Shown: one piece after another, positions 33,731 through 42,448 of the stretch
Layout: each line of letters starts with the position of its first letter
How positions within the stretch are numbered: the first letter of the stretch is position 1
NCBI RefSeq assembly: GCF_000217715.1
Contig: NC_015666.1
Location: forward strand, 1,624,270-1,688,269
DNA length: 64,000 bases
Direction: 5' to 3'
From: Halopiger xanaduensis SH-6
Lineage (GTDB): Archaea; Halobacteriota; Halobacteria; Halobacteriales; Natrialbaceae
The notes under the pieces: generated by a model
Seen by the model: the letters and a program-made list of their open reading frames with translations, nothing else
Databases searched by the model: none
What the model was told of the DNA's origin: nothing
Position numbers and translations under genes: made by a program

Positions 33731-36640
33731 CTATACGGCTGGTTCGGTAGCTATCGGTGCAACCGAATCGACCGAGCTGGCCGGTTCATTGTCAGCGGAG
33801 TTGTTCTCTTCCGTGTCGTCGGTACTATCTCCGTTAGTTCCGTTGCTTCCGCTCTCATTACTCGAGTTTCCGTCGGTTGGATCTTCGAGTTCGACCTCCT
33901 CGAGATCGACGGAAACCGTCTCACCGTCGACGATTGCGGACTCAGTGACTTCGGTCTGTCCCTGATACTCGGTAACGCCAAGATCCTGTTCACCGGGCTG
34001 CTCGACCGAAACGACGTAGTCGCTGAGCGCTTCGACGCTACTGTTCGTATAACCGTCCTCGACGCTCAGTTCGTCGTTCGTCGCGTACGGCACCGTCAGT
34101 TCGAAGCTTCCATCCTCATTAACCGAAGCTTCCTGTTCGTAGGTGAATGTTCGTCCGGGATCGGTTTCGAGCTCGACCGCTGCGGTCACAGTCGCGTTTT
34201 CGACGATGGATTGGTCGTCGACGGTTCCGGTAATCGTTGCCCCCTCGACGCGCTCGAAGGTTTTGACGGTCGATGTGAGATGCGCATCCCACACCGGGAT
34301 CCCGAGTGACTGGTCGATCTCGTCGTTCTCACGCGCGTCAGCGAGATTCGCCTGTATCGCGGCCGTCTGGTTGCTCCAGCCCATTTCGAGCGGGATCGAA
34401 TAGTGTGGTAAGAGTTGCTGTCCTCTCTGCATTCCGCCGACAACTGCGTAGTCGTCGTTCTCGTGGACAAGGCGGTAGTGCTCCATTTCGTTCGCGTCCT
34501 GGAGGTACAGCGACGCCGTCGTCGTGTTGTAGTAGTTCTCGTTCGGCCCGGCGACCTGTTGTTGCTCGCCGTTGAACTCGTATTCCTTCGTGTCGTAGTA
34601 GTTACTGTAGCCGGGTCCGGTAAAGGCCGTCATCGCGCTGAACTTCCCGCCGGCCATCTGGTCGTCGATCATCACGTACCGGACGTCTTCGCCGCTGTCG
34701 TTGGTATCGGCAGCCAGTTGCTCGAGTTGCTCGTTCGATTCGTCGGTCGGCGATTCACCGGCGGCGATCGCGTCGAGGATGAGTTCGGCTCGCTCCTCGG
34801 AGGTCGCCGTCAAGAACGCCGATGACGATCTCGCATTTTGTTGGAAAGGGTTCGAGTGGGGAATCCGTTCGCCCTGGGTCGTAATCAGGTGTCCGTAGTC
34901 CCACCACGAGATCACGCCGTACGAACCTTTGGGATAGTCGTAATCGCCATCCTCCGGGTACTCGTAGGTACCGTAGTACTCGAGTTCGTCAGTGTTGTTC
35001 GCGTCCGCCCAGTCACCCGGCTCGGGCGTGTTTCCTTCGAGCCAGTGGTTCGCTTCCTCCCACGTCATCGCGTCGCTGTTCGGTCCAACGGATTCGGCGC
35101 TCCCCCACGCGGTTGCCGTCGCGATCGGCGGCAGCAACGGCGCGAACAGCAGAAGGACGACGATGACGACTGTGAGCACTTGATAGGTCTCGAGTTGTCT
35201 AACCGACTCAAGGCGCTTCGTAAGATCGAGATCGAAGAGTCGTACAACCTCCGCGACGAACGCGGCGTTAACGACGGCGATTGCGAGGACGAGGTAGTAC
35301 GAGAAACGAACCTGTGCCGCTGCCATACTAATCAAGAACAGCGACCAAACAATAACGAGCGTGTGCTCGGCACGGAATTTACGGCCGAAGAGTGGTCGAA
35401 TTGCGAGGAAGACAAGACCGATGAGCATCGTGTAGAACGCACTCCCTGACTCGGAGAAGACGTGGTTGAAATAGTTGTCCGGCGGTTGGACCTCTTGAAC
35501 GGTCAGTGCGGATTCGGATGCACCGACGGGCAGCAGTCGCCCCGTGAGGTTTCCAACGAGCGTACTGTAGAGGTCTGGGAGTACGAGCCAGATAAGTGCC
35601 AGCGCGCCGGCACCGATTCCGACAACTGCAGCGGGATAGTACCGACGATCGATACTTCGATTGTTCCACTCTCGGGCGAGCCAGGCCATGAAAAGACAGC
35701 CGACTGCGACCGAGAGTGCAAGGAGGGGTTGAAGGTAGCTGAAATTAGTGGTTCCAAATCCGGGTCGTTCGATCAGTATCGCCGTCACGAGCGTCGTGAC
35801 GCCGAGACTCACCGCACCGACGAATGCGATATGGTCTGGAGAGACTCCGCGGAGATAATCGAGACAGAGTTGCACGGCGAAGAATGCGCCGAAGATACCG
35901 ACGAGTACGACGCCAGACGGCCAAACCCAGATGTAAAGCGAGAGCGCGAGTCCGGCAAGGACGCTATAGAGGGCAGGCGTACGAAGCGGCTGCCAGTCCT
36001 TATCCGCGATCAGTTCGTAGATCGGTTTCTCCCGCTCTCCGACGGTCAGTGCGACCATCATCGCGAGGACCGCAATCGCCATAAACAGCGCCTCACCGAC
36101 GTGGTGGTCGAGCTGGCCGACGGTCGATCGCGAGAGGAACTGTCCGCGGGAAAGCGCGAGAATGATGATCGAGATGATGCCGCCAAGCGTCCCGCCGAGG
36201 CGTCGTCCCATGTAGAAGACGGGAATTGCGACGAGCGCCGCCATGAGCGGAATCGAAAGCAGCGACACCGTGTACAGCGTTTGGGCGGACGGATCGCCGA
36301 GCCCAACGATCATCGCCGCCGTGACGATCAGTTGATCGAAGAGCGTACCGAACTGGCCGACGTAATTCCCTTCCGGGAAGCCAGTCCAGATCTCGTACGG
36401 CATCGTGTGCGGATAGTTTTCCGCGGTCCACTGGATCGTTCGCCAGTGGTACCACGAGTCGATTCCCGCCAACGCAGGAGTTCCATCGCCAGTCGTGAAC
36501 CGATCGAACGACTGGGTCCGCAACCAGAACATAAACAGCATCACGGCCCCGATAATAGGGAAGTGATACCAGTTTCGCCACGTCGCGAGGGCGGAGGACG
36601 TATCGGACTCCTCCTCGACGTGTTCGGTATCCGTGCTCAT
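33731..36640 (-). CDS. aglB: Dolichyl-monophosphooligosaccharide-protein glycotransferase AglB
   Basis: 969 residues. About 13 membrane helices occupy roughly residues 25-500. The STT3 catalytic acidic sites are visible: AGIDSWYHWRTIQW in the first external loop and STVGQLDHHVGEALF further on. The soluble domain carries the acceptor-binding signature SWWDYGHLITTQGERIPHSN (WWDYG at about residue 579) and a C-terminal beta domain with an acidic Ser/Asn tail. AglB moves the assembled glycan from dolichol phosphate to Asn in N-x-S/T sequons outside the cell; the adjacent S-layer protein is its natural target. The ATG at 36640 is chosen because a TATA box lies 27 nt upstream; the TTG at 36664 overlaps that box. 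Confidence 0.95.
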   Translation of the reverse strand: MSTDTEHVEEESDTSSALATWRNWYHFPIIGAVMLFMFWLRTQSFDRFTTGDGTPALAGIDSWYHWRTIQWTAENYPHTMPYEIWTGFPEGNYVGQFGTLFDQLIVTAAMIVGLGDPSAQTLYTVSLLSIPLMAALVAIPVFYMGRRLGGTLGGIISIIILALSRGQFLSRSTVGQLDHHVGEALFMAIAVLAMMVALTVGEREKPIYELIADKDWQPLRTPALYSVLAGLALSLYIWVWPSGVVLVGIFGAFFAVQLCLDYLRGVSPDHIAFVGAVSLGVTTLVTAILIERPGFGTTNFSYLQPLLALSVAVGCLFMAWLAREWNNRSIDRRYYPAAVVGIGAGALALIWLVLPDLYSTLVGNLTGRLLPVGASESALTVQEVQPPDNYFNHVFSESGSAFYTMLIGLVFLAIRPLFGRKFRAEHTLVIVWSLFLISMAAAQVRFSYYLVLAIAVVNAAFVAEVVRLFDLDLTKRLESVRQLETYQVLTVVIVVLLLFAPLLPPIATATAWGSAESVGPNSDAMTWEEANHWLEGNTPEPGDWADANNTDELEYYGTYEYPEDGDYDYPKGSYGVISWWDYGHLITTQGERIPHSNPFQQNARSSSAFLTATSEERAELILDAIAAGESPTDESNEQLEQLAADTNDSGEDVRYVMIDDQMAGGKFSAMTAFTGPGYSNYYDTKEYEFNGEQQQVAGPNENYYNTTTASLYLQDANEMEHYRLVHENDDYAVVGGMQRGQQLLPHYSIPLEMGWSNQTAAIQANLADARENDEIDQSLGIPVWDAHLTSTVKTFERVEGATITGTVDDQSIVENATVTAAVELETDPGRTFTYEQEASVNEDGSFELTVPYATNDELSVEDGYTNSSVEALSDYVVSVEQPGEQDLGVTEYQGQTEVTESAIVDGETVSVDLEEVELEDPTDGNSSNESGSNGTNGDSTDDTEENNSADNEPASSVDSVAPIATEPAV

Positions 36641-36662
36641 TAGGTTGCACCAGACCCAAGTC

Positions 36663-36670
36663 AAAAATAA
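36663..36670 (-). promoter_or_regulatory. TATA box of aglB
   Basis: On the minus strand TTATTTTT is centred 27 nt upstream of the ATG at 36640, giving a leaderless aglB transcript and defining its start codon. Confidence 0.6.
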
Positions 36671-36775
36671 GCCTTGTCATATACTCGTCGCGTTTTCATG
36701 TGTTAGTCGTCGACGTCACATCAACGGCTGATTTGGCCCCGAAAAACTAACGGCCAGTATCTGGAACCCCCTCCA

Positions 36776-37696
36776 ATGGACGTTTCGGTCGTGCTCTGTA
36801 CTTACGACACCGACGCGTACGACGACTTCTGCGAGGCCGCGACGAGCGTCCTCGAGCAGACGTACGACGACGTGGAACTCGTCGTCGTCGTCGACGGCAC
36901 CGACGCCGTACACGAACGCGTGCTCGAGGATTTCGGCGATCGAGACGACGTCGTTGTTCACTGTAACGACAAGAATATGGGGCTGCTGGCGAGCCGAAAT
37001 CGCGGCGCCGAACTTGCTACCGGTGACGTTGTCGCCTTCATCGATGACGATGCCGTCGCGGACGAACAGTGGCTCGAGTCGCTCGTGGACGCGTACGAGG
37101 AAAAGAACGCGATCGCAGCGGGCGGAAAAATGACGCCACGGTGGACGGCCGATCATCCCGACTTTCTCCCCGAGGAGTTCTACTGGCTCGTTGGCGTGAC
37201 CCACCGCGGCTTCGCTGATGGGCCAGGGGAGGTCCGGAACACGTTCGGCTCGAATATCTCATTTCGTCGTGACGTCTTTCTGAATCTCGAGGGCTTCGAT
37301 ACGGATATCGGCGGCCGAAAGGGCGACAAAAACCTGCAGGGAGGGGAGACGGAACTGTGCGCGCGGATGCAACGGAAGTACGGGCGCGGCGTCTGGTACG
37401 TTCCCGAGGCCGAAGTCGAGCACAAGGTCTTCCGATATCGAACCGATCCGACGTGGCTCCTTGAGCGAGCATTTTGGCAAGGATATTCGAAACGCGCGAT
37501 GGAAACGCTCGTTCCGGACTCGAGCAACGAGGAGAGCGAGTTTCTCGGCAAGCTCCTCCTGAAATACGTACCCGAGAGGACGCGGCGGCTCACGGATGAT
37601 CCGAGCATCGGACGGGCGACCCGACTCCTCGCGCTGTTCGTCTTCACAGCCGTCGTTGGGGTTGGATATCTGTACGGGGTTGTTCGATACCGATGA
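36776..37696 (+). CDS. aglG: AglG-like family 2 glycosyltransferase (glucuronosyl type)
   Basis: 306 residues. GT-A start MDVSVVLCTYDTDAYDDF, acidic metal motif AFIDDDAVADEQW (about residues 88-100), acceptor/donor region EEFYWLVGVTHRGF, NTFGSNISFRRDVF, and a conserved ETELCARM; it ends with a single membrane helix (LFVFTAVVGVGYLYGVV). This layout matches haloarchaeal AglG, which adds glucuronic acid to glucosyl-dolichyl phosphate in Haloferax N-glycosylation. It lies divergent from aglB and overlaps the next GT4 gene by 4 nt (ATGA). A close paralogue is at 52420. Sugar specificity is by family analogy. Confidence 0.8.
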   Translation: MDVSVVLCTYDTDAYDDFCEAATSVLEQTYDDVELVVVVDGTDAVHERVLEDFGDRDDVVVHCNDKNMGLLASRNRGAELATGDVVAFIDDDAVADEQWLESLVDAYEEKNAIAAGGKMTPRWTADHPDFLPEEFYWLVGVTHRGFADGPGEVRNTFGSNISFRRDVFLNLEGFDTDIGGRKGDKNLQGGETELCARMQRKYGRGVWYVPEAEVEHKVFRYRTDPTWLLERAFWQGYSKRAMETLVPDSSNEESEFLGKLLLKYVPERTRRLTDDPSIGRATRLLALFVFTAVVGVGYLYGVVRYR

Positions 37697-38715
37697 CTGC
37701 CACGCGTCCTTCGACGGCCGTCCTCTGGCTGACGCCCGATAAACCGGAAGATATCAGCGTTGGCCGTCGGCGTATCGCCGATCATCTCGAGGAGAGCGGC
37801 GTCGACGTAACACTCAGGGGCACCACGCCGAAGACAGTCCTGCAGTCGCTTCGTGACGCCGGTCAGTACGACGTCGTCGCCGGAACGACGCGTGCGGGCG
37901 CTATCGCGGGTACGGCAATCAAACTCGCGACTGGCACTCCGCTAATCGTCGACCACATCGATCCGATCCGACAGTTCGAAACGAACAATCCGCGCTGGCT
38001 CGCAGAGATCGTCCGTCGACTCGAGAATGTGGCCTTCCGCGTCGCCGATCGCGTTCTCTACGTCTACGACGAGGAAACGCCCCGGGTCGGACGGTTCGGA
38101 ACGGTGACGAAGACTGCTCTCGGGGTCGACTTTGATCGGTTCGCATATCCGGATCCCGAAGTCGTCGAACGAGCCGAATCGGCGCTCGAGGGGACAGTAG
38201 CGGAGAACGTGGCGATCTACGTCGGCGGCCTCGAGCCGATCTACCACATCCGCGACCTGCTCGCTGCGGCGACGCAGCTCGACGAGAGTTGGACGCTGCT
38301 GGTCCTCGGGACGGGATCACTGTCGGAGCAGATCGAACGAGCAGCGGCCGCCCACGAAAACATCGTCTATCCGGGAACGGTTCCCCACGAGGACATTCCG
38401 GGCTATCTCCGCGCCGCCGACGTCGGCGTCTGTCTCGTTGACGATCCGCACACGCTGAAAGTACTCGAGTACGGTGCGGCAGGATTGCCGACGGTTCAGG
38501 TTCGGGGTCGTGCAGAAGAGCGGTTCGACGGCCTTGTCGAGTTTTGCGATCCGACGCCGGACAGTATCGCCCGCGCGATCGAGCGCGCCGAGGAGGAAAC
38601 CGATTCGATGAGGGGGAAACAATCGATGACAACTGAACTCCAGTCGTTCGCGCGCGAGTTCGACTGGGCCGAGATCGCCGAGACGTATAAGAATACCATC
38701 ACAAATCTGAAATAA
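37693..38715 (+). CDS. Glycosyltransferase family 4 (GT-B)
   Basis: 340 residues. N-terminal domain with VLWLTPDKPEDISVGRRRIA and an acceptor region; the C-terminal domain has VAIYVGGLEPIYHIRDLLAA, IVYPGTVPHEDIPGYLRAAD and VGVCLVDDPHTLKVLEYGAA, the last standing where GT4 enzymes bind the donor, although only one of the two usual Glu residues is present. It overlaps the AglG-like gene by 4 nt and is followed by a sulfatase-like gene after 21 nt, so these form one operon. Likely a sugar transferase of the N-glycan; specificity unknown. Confidence 0.8.
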   Translation: MTATRPSTAVLWLTPDKPEDISVGRRRIADHLEESGVDVTLRGTTPKTVLQSLRDAGQYDVVAGTTRAGAIAGTAIKLATGTPLIVDHIDPIRQFETNNPRWLAEIVRRLENVAFRVADRVLYVYDEETPRVGRFGTVTKTALGVDFDRFAYPDPEVVERAESALEGTVAENVAIYVGGLEPIYHIRDLLAAATQLDESWTLLVLGTGSLSEQIERAAAAHENIVYPGTVPHEDIPGYLRAADVGVCLVDDPHTLKVLEYGAAGLPTVQVRGRAEERFDGLVEFCDPTPDSIARAIERAEEETDSMRGKQSMTTELQSFAREFDWAEIAETYKNTITNLK

Positions 38716-38736
38716 GCCGACGGTGGAATCGTCGAC

Positions 38737-40095
38737 ATGGAGGACGTTGTTCTCGTCACCGTCGACTCGTTGCGCGCGGATCACGTCGGATGGCACGGCT
38801 ACGAGCGAGAGACGACGCCGAACTTGGACGCTCTCGCCAAGCGGAGCCACACCTGCACGAACGCGTTCGCCCACGCCTGCAGCACGCGGCCGTCCTTCCC
38901 GTCGATCCTCACGTCGTCGTACGCCCTCATGTACGGCGGCTATGAGCGGATCTCGCCGGAGCGAACGCTGATTTCGGAAGTCTTCGACGAGGCCGGCTAC
39001 CGGACGGCCGGCTTCCACTCGAACCTGTATCTCAGCGCCGATTTCGACTACGACCGCGGGTTCGACGAGTTCTACGACTCGAAGACGGATCCGTCGGCGA
39101 CCGCGCGGCTCCGGCAGTTCGTTAAGGACCAACTGGACTCGGACGGCCTGGTGTACCAGACGCTCGCTCGAGCGTTCGAAACCGCCGAGGAAACCGCCGG
39201 CGTGAACATCGGCTCGGCCTACGTCAGCGCCGACGAGATCACCGACCACGCGCTCGAGTGGGCCGAGTCAGTCACCGACGACGGCCCCCGGTTCCTGTGG
39301 GTACACTACATGGACGTCCACCACCCGTACGTCCCGCCGGAACGCCACCAGCGCGCCTTCCGCGACGAGCCGATCGGCGAGCGGCGGGCGATCCAGCTCC
39401 GGCGCAAGATGATCGAGTCGCCCGAGGACGTCACCGAGTCGGAACTCGAGGACATCATTGACCTTTACGACGCGGAGATTCGGTTTACCGACGAGCAGAT
39501 CAGCCGGTTGATCGACACCGTCCGCGAGCGGTGGGGCGACGTCACCGCGCTCGTCACCGCCGACCACGGCGAGGAGTTTCTCGACCACGGCCAGTTCAGC
39601 CACTACGCGACCTTCTACGACGAAGTGCTCCACGTCCCGCTGCTGTACGACGACAGCTCCGGAGATGGAGAAGAACACGATGACCTCGTCGGGCTCCTCG
39701 ACGTGACGCCGACGCTCGTCGAGAGCGCGGGCCTCGAGCAGCCGCCGAACTTCTACGGGGAGAGCCTGCAATCCCTGTTCGACGGTGACGGCTGGTCTCG
39801 AGAGCACATCATCGGCGACTGGGAGAACACGAACTCGGGCGAGCAACGCTTCTCATACCGCGATCGGGAGTGGAAGTACATCCGAACCGGGGATGGCGAA
39901 GAACTGTACGATTTGACGGCCGATCCCGACGAACGGGAGAACGTCGTCGACACCGAGCCGGAAATCCTCGAGCACGCGCGAAGCGTCATCGACGATCACC
40001 GCCAGGAGGTCGCCGCGACCGAGACCGACATCGGCGACGTTCACATGGACGACACCGTCAAAGAACGACTGCGGGACCTCGGCTACCAGGAGTAA
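38737..40095 (+). CDS. Sulfatase-like enzyme (alkaline phosphatase superfamily)
   Basis: 452 residues. Metal-site motifs are VLVTVDSLRADHVGWHGY at the start, MDVHHPYVPP, and VTADHGEEFLDHG. At the nucleophile position the sequence reads ACSTRPSFPSIL: a Thr-x-Pro-Ser rather than the Cys-x-Pro-Ser-Arg needed for formylglycine. Thr nucleophiles occur in phosphodiesterases and phosphoglycerol or phosphoethanolamine transferases of the same superfamily, so the substrate may be a phospho- rather than sulfo-ester. No signal peptide is seen. The C-terminus ends RLRDLGYQE, as in many haloarchaeal paralogues. Gene order with GT genes implies glycan modification. Confidence 0.75.
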   Translation: MEDVVLVTVDSLRADHVGWHGYERETTPNLDALAKRSHTCTNAFAHACSTRPSFPSILTSSYALMYGGYERISPERTLISEVFDEAGYRTAGFHSNLYLSADFDYDRGFDEFYDSKTDPSATARLRQFVKDQLDSDGLVYQTLARAFETAEETAGVNIGSAYVSADEITDHALEWAESVTDDGPRFLWVHYMDVHHPYVPPERHQRAFRDEPIGERRAIQLRRKMIESPEDVTESELEDIIDLYDAEIRFTDEQISRLIDTVRERWGDVTALVTADHGEEFLDHGQFSHYATFYDEVLHVPLLYDDSSGDGEEHDDLVGLLDVTPTLVESAGLEQPPNFYGESLQSLFDGDGWSREHIIGDWENTNSGEQRFSYRDREWKYIRTGDGEELYDLTADPDERENVVDTEPEILEHARSVIDDHRQEVAATETDIGDVHMDDTVKERLRDLGYQE

Positions 40096-40098
40096 ACG

Positions 40099-41046
40099 AT
40101 GGCCGCGCAAACGCCGCTCGTGAGCGTCATCGTCCCGACGTACAACCGCCCCGAGCGACTGGTGCGCTCGCTCGAGAGTATCGCGGAGCAGACCTACGAC
40201 GAACTCGAGATCGTCGTCGTCGACGACTGCTCGGAAACGCCGGCTTCGGAGGCCATCGAGCCGCTGCGCGACGAGTTCCCGTACGAGCTCGTCGTCATCA
40301 GACACGACGAAAACCGGGGCGCGAACGCGGCCCGAAACACGGGCATCCGCGAGGCGTCAGGGGAGTTCCTCGCCTTCCTCGACGACGACGACGAGTGGGC
40401 GCCGTCGAAGGTGCGCCGTCAAGTGGCGGCGTTTCGGCGCGCACCCGAGGACGTGGGGCTCGTCTATACCGCCCTTCAACTCGTCGACGACGACGGCGAG
40501 GAGATCCGAACGACGGACGCATCGGTTAGCGGCGACGTGACGCGGACGCTCCTCTGCCGGAACGCCATCGGGTCGTTCTCCTGCGTAATGGTCCGGAACG
40601 CCGCCGTCGACGACGCCGGCCTCCTCGACGAGGAGTTCCCGAGCTGGCAGGATCTGGACTGGTACATCCGCATATCCGAGGAGTGGCGCGTCGAAGCGAT
40701 CCCCGAACCGCTGGTCACGAACCACGCCGGGAGCCACGACCGGATCACCGACGACCTCGAGTCGCTAATACAGGAGACGTATCCGCGATTCCTCTGGAAG
40801 CATCGACCTCGAGCGGCCTCGTATGGACGATTCTTCGAGCGCAAGATGCGCGCGTGGGCCGCGTTCCGGGTCGGCGCGTGGTACGCGCTTCCGGCCGGCC
40901 AGTACGAAACTGCGCAGCGATTCGTTCGGCGGGCAATCGCGCTGTACCCGCTGGAGCCGCAGTTCTTCCTCTACGCTGCGCTTGCAGCCGGCGGTGAGCC
41001 GGCGAACTCTGCGTTCGAGACGGTGAAGCGGTCGATTCCGCACTAG
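40099..41046 (+). CDS. Glycosyltransferase family 2
   Basis: 315 residues. GT-A fold with PLVSVIVPTYNRPERLVRSL, the motif AFLDDDDEWAPSKVRRQVAA (DxD-type metal site), and the acceptor motif SWQDLDWYIRIS. The C-terminal part is helical with no clear membrane segment, as in AglI/AglE-type haloarchaeal transferases. It begins 3 nt after the sulfatase-like stop codon, so translation is linked. A strong hairpin follows the stop codon, closing the operon that began at 36776. Confidence 0.85.
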   Translation: MAAQTPLVSVIVPTYNRPERLVRSLESIAEQTYDELEIVVVDDCSETPASEAIEPLRDEFPYELVVIRHDENRGANAARNTGIREASGEFLAFLDDDDEWAPSKVRRQVAAFRRAPEDVGLVYTALQLVDDDGEEIRTTDASVSGDVTRTLLCRNAIGSFSCVMVRNAAVDDAGLLDEEFPSWQDLDWYIRISEEWRVEAIPEPLVTNHAGSHDRITDDLESLIQETYPRFLWKHRPRAASYGRFFERKMRAWAAFRVGAWYALPAGQYETAQRFVRRAIALYPLEPQFFLYAALAAGGEPANSAFETVKRSIPH

Positions 41047-41051
41047 CACAC

Positions 41052-41076
41052 ATCGCTATCGCGCCGCGGTAGCGAT
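41052..41076 (+). terminator. Hairpin after the GT2 gene
   Basis: ATCGCTA (41052-41058) and TAGCGAT (41070-41076) form a 7-bp stem, and the GC-rich loop can pair further (CGC with GCG). It starts 6 nt after the stop codon. A short T tract is lacking, so termination is only probable. Confidence 0.45.
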
Positions 41077-41262
41077 TTGGCCGCAACGCTGGTTTCCAAA
41101 ACGGCCAGAAACGTCCGCATAACAGTAGCCTCGGAAGTGCACGGCTAATCAAGAGCATGAGTATGCGCCGTGGTCGGCTAAACCGCGGGCGGTGGTATCC
41201 CGCTCGTATGCGCGATCGAGAACTGGTCCCTGCACCGTCGTGTTCCGTCACGTCCTCGAGAG

Positions 41263-42351
41263 GTGGTGTTCGTGGCCGACGATAGCGATCGAACAGCCGA
41301 CGAAAACTCCGTCGCGGACGGCGGCTATCTCGAGCGAGAAGAACCGAGAGCTGAGACGACCGGAACCCCGTACCAGACGGGTGATCCGGTACTCGCCCGG
41401 ATTGGCGAGACGCCGCTCGTCGACTACCCAGAACCGACAGAGGGCGGCGATATCCTCCTCAAACTGGAAGCCGACAACCCGACCGGTTCGATGAAGGACC
41501 GCGTCGCGCTCGGGATGATCCGCGAACTCGAGGCCAAAGGGCAACTCGAGGCGGACGACGTTGTGGTGGAAGCGTCCTCGGGGAACACCGCCGGTGCGGT
41601 CGCGCTGGTGACCAACCGACTCGGCTACGATAGCGTCCTGACGGTACCGGAGGGGACGAGCGGCCAGAAGATCGGCTACGTTCGGGCGTTCGGCAGCGAA
41701 ATCGTCGAGTGTCCGGACCTCGAATCCGGCGACGAACGGCACTACCGCTCGACGGCCGAGCGGATCGCGGCGGAGCGAGGCGGCGTGTGGCTGGACCAGT
41801 ACTCGACACAACTGAATCCGACCGTCCACTACGAGTGGACCGGCCCCGAACTGTGGCAGCAGGCGGCAGGGGATCTGACGCACGTCGTCTGTCCAATGGG
41901 GACCGGCGGCACGCTCTCCGGAATCGCAAGGTACGTGAAAGAGCAGACTTCGGACGTCGATATCGTCGGCGTCGACGCCGAAAAGTCGAATATTTCCGAA
42001 GCCTTCTACGACCGCGATCCGGGGACGTACGACACCGACGTTGAGGGCCTCGGAAAGGAACGCGAACTACCGACCATGTGGTTCGACTACATCGACGAGG
42101 TTCGCAGCGTCGGTGATCGGCGAGCGTTCGAAGAGGCTCGTCGAGCAGCCGCCGAACACGGCGTCCTCGTCGGCGGCTCCTCCGGCGCGGCGATCGCCGT
42201 CGCTCGAGAGGTCGCTGACGACCAGCCGAACGCACGTATCGCCGTGATCGGCTGCGACGGCGGCGAACAGTACTTCGATACCGTTTTCGCTGAGGGGGCG
42301 ATGGATACGGAGGCGTCACGCGAGGAACCGGCCTCGTCATATCCCGAATAA
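41263..42351 (+). CDS. Cysteine-synthase-like PLP enzyme
   Basis: 362 residues of fold-type II PLP enzyme. NPTGSMKDRVA supplies the PLP Lys, SSGNTAGAVAL the Ser-Gly-Asn-Thr substrate loop, MGTGGTLSGIARYV the phosphate cup and GGSSGAAIAVA the PLP-N1 site. The closest family is O-acetylserine or O-phosphoserine sulfhydrylase / cystathionine beta-synthase-like. The first 30 residues are an acidic extension. Start is a GTG; another GTG at 41272 is equally possible. Its place within the agl cluster, 97 nt before an asparagine-synthase-like gene, is unusual for a housekeeping enzyme and suggests a role in making an amino-acid or amino-sugar derivative for the glycan. Confidence 0.8.
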   Translation: MVFVADDSDRTADENSVADGGYLEREEPRAETTGTPYQTGDPVLARIGETPLVDYPEPTEGGDILLKLEADNPTGSMKDRVALGMIRELEAKGQLEADDVVVEASSGNTAGAVALVTNRLGYDSVLTVPEGTSGQKIGYVRAFGSEIVECPDLESGDERHYRSTAERIAAERGGVWLDQYSTQLNPTVHYEWTGPELWQQAAGDLTHVVCPMGTGGTLSGIARYVKEQTSDVDIVGVDAEKSNISEAFYDRDPGTYDTDVEGLGKERELPTMWFDYIDEVRSVGDRRAFEEARRAAAEHGVLVGGSSGAAIAVAREVADDQPNARIAVIGCDGGEQYFDTVFAEGAMDTEASREEPASSYPE

Positions 42352-42448
42352 CCTCGAGTAGGTGGCTACAGTTTGACTCGGCTGCACCAGACGATAACCG
42401 CCGGCGGTGTTTTTCTCGCTGTCCAGCAAACGACGAGTCAAGGCTAGT

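Noticed and set aside
35462-36643. 393-codon plus-strand frame opposite aglB
   Set aside because: It is an antisense shadow, hydrophilic and without motifs, whereas aglB has all catalytic motifs.
36716-37204. 162-codon minus-strand frame opposite the AglG-like gene
   Set aside because: It is a shadow with no motif; the plus-strand GT2 motifs are unambiguous.
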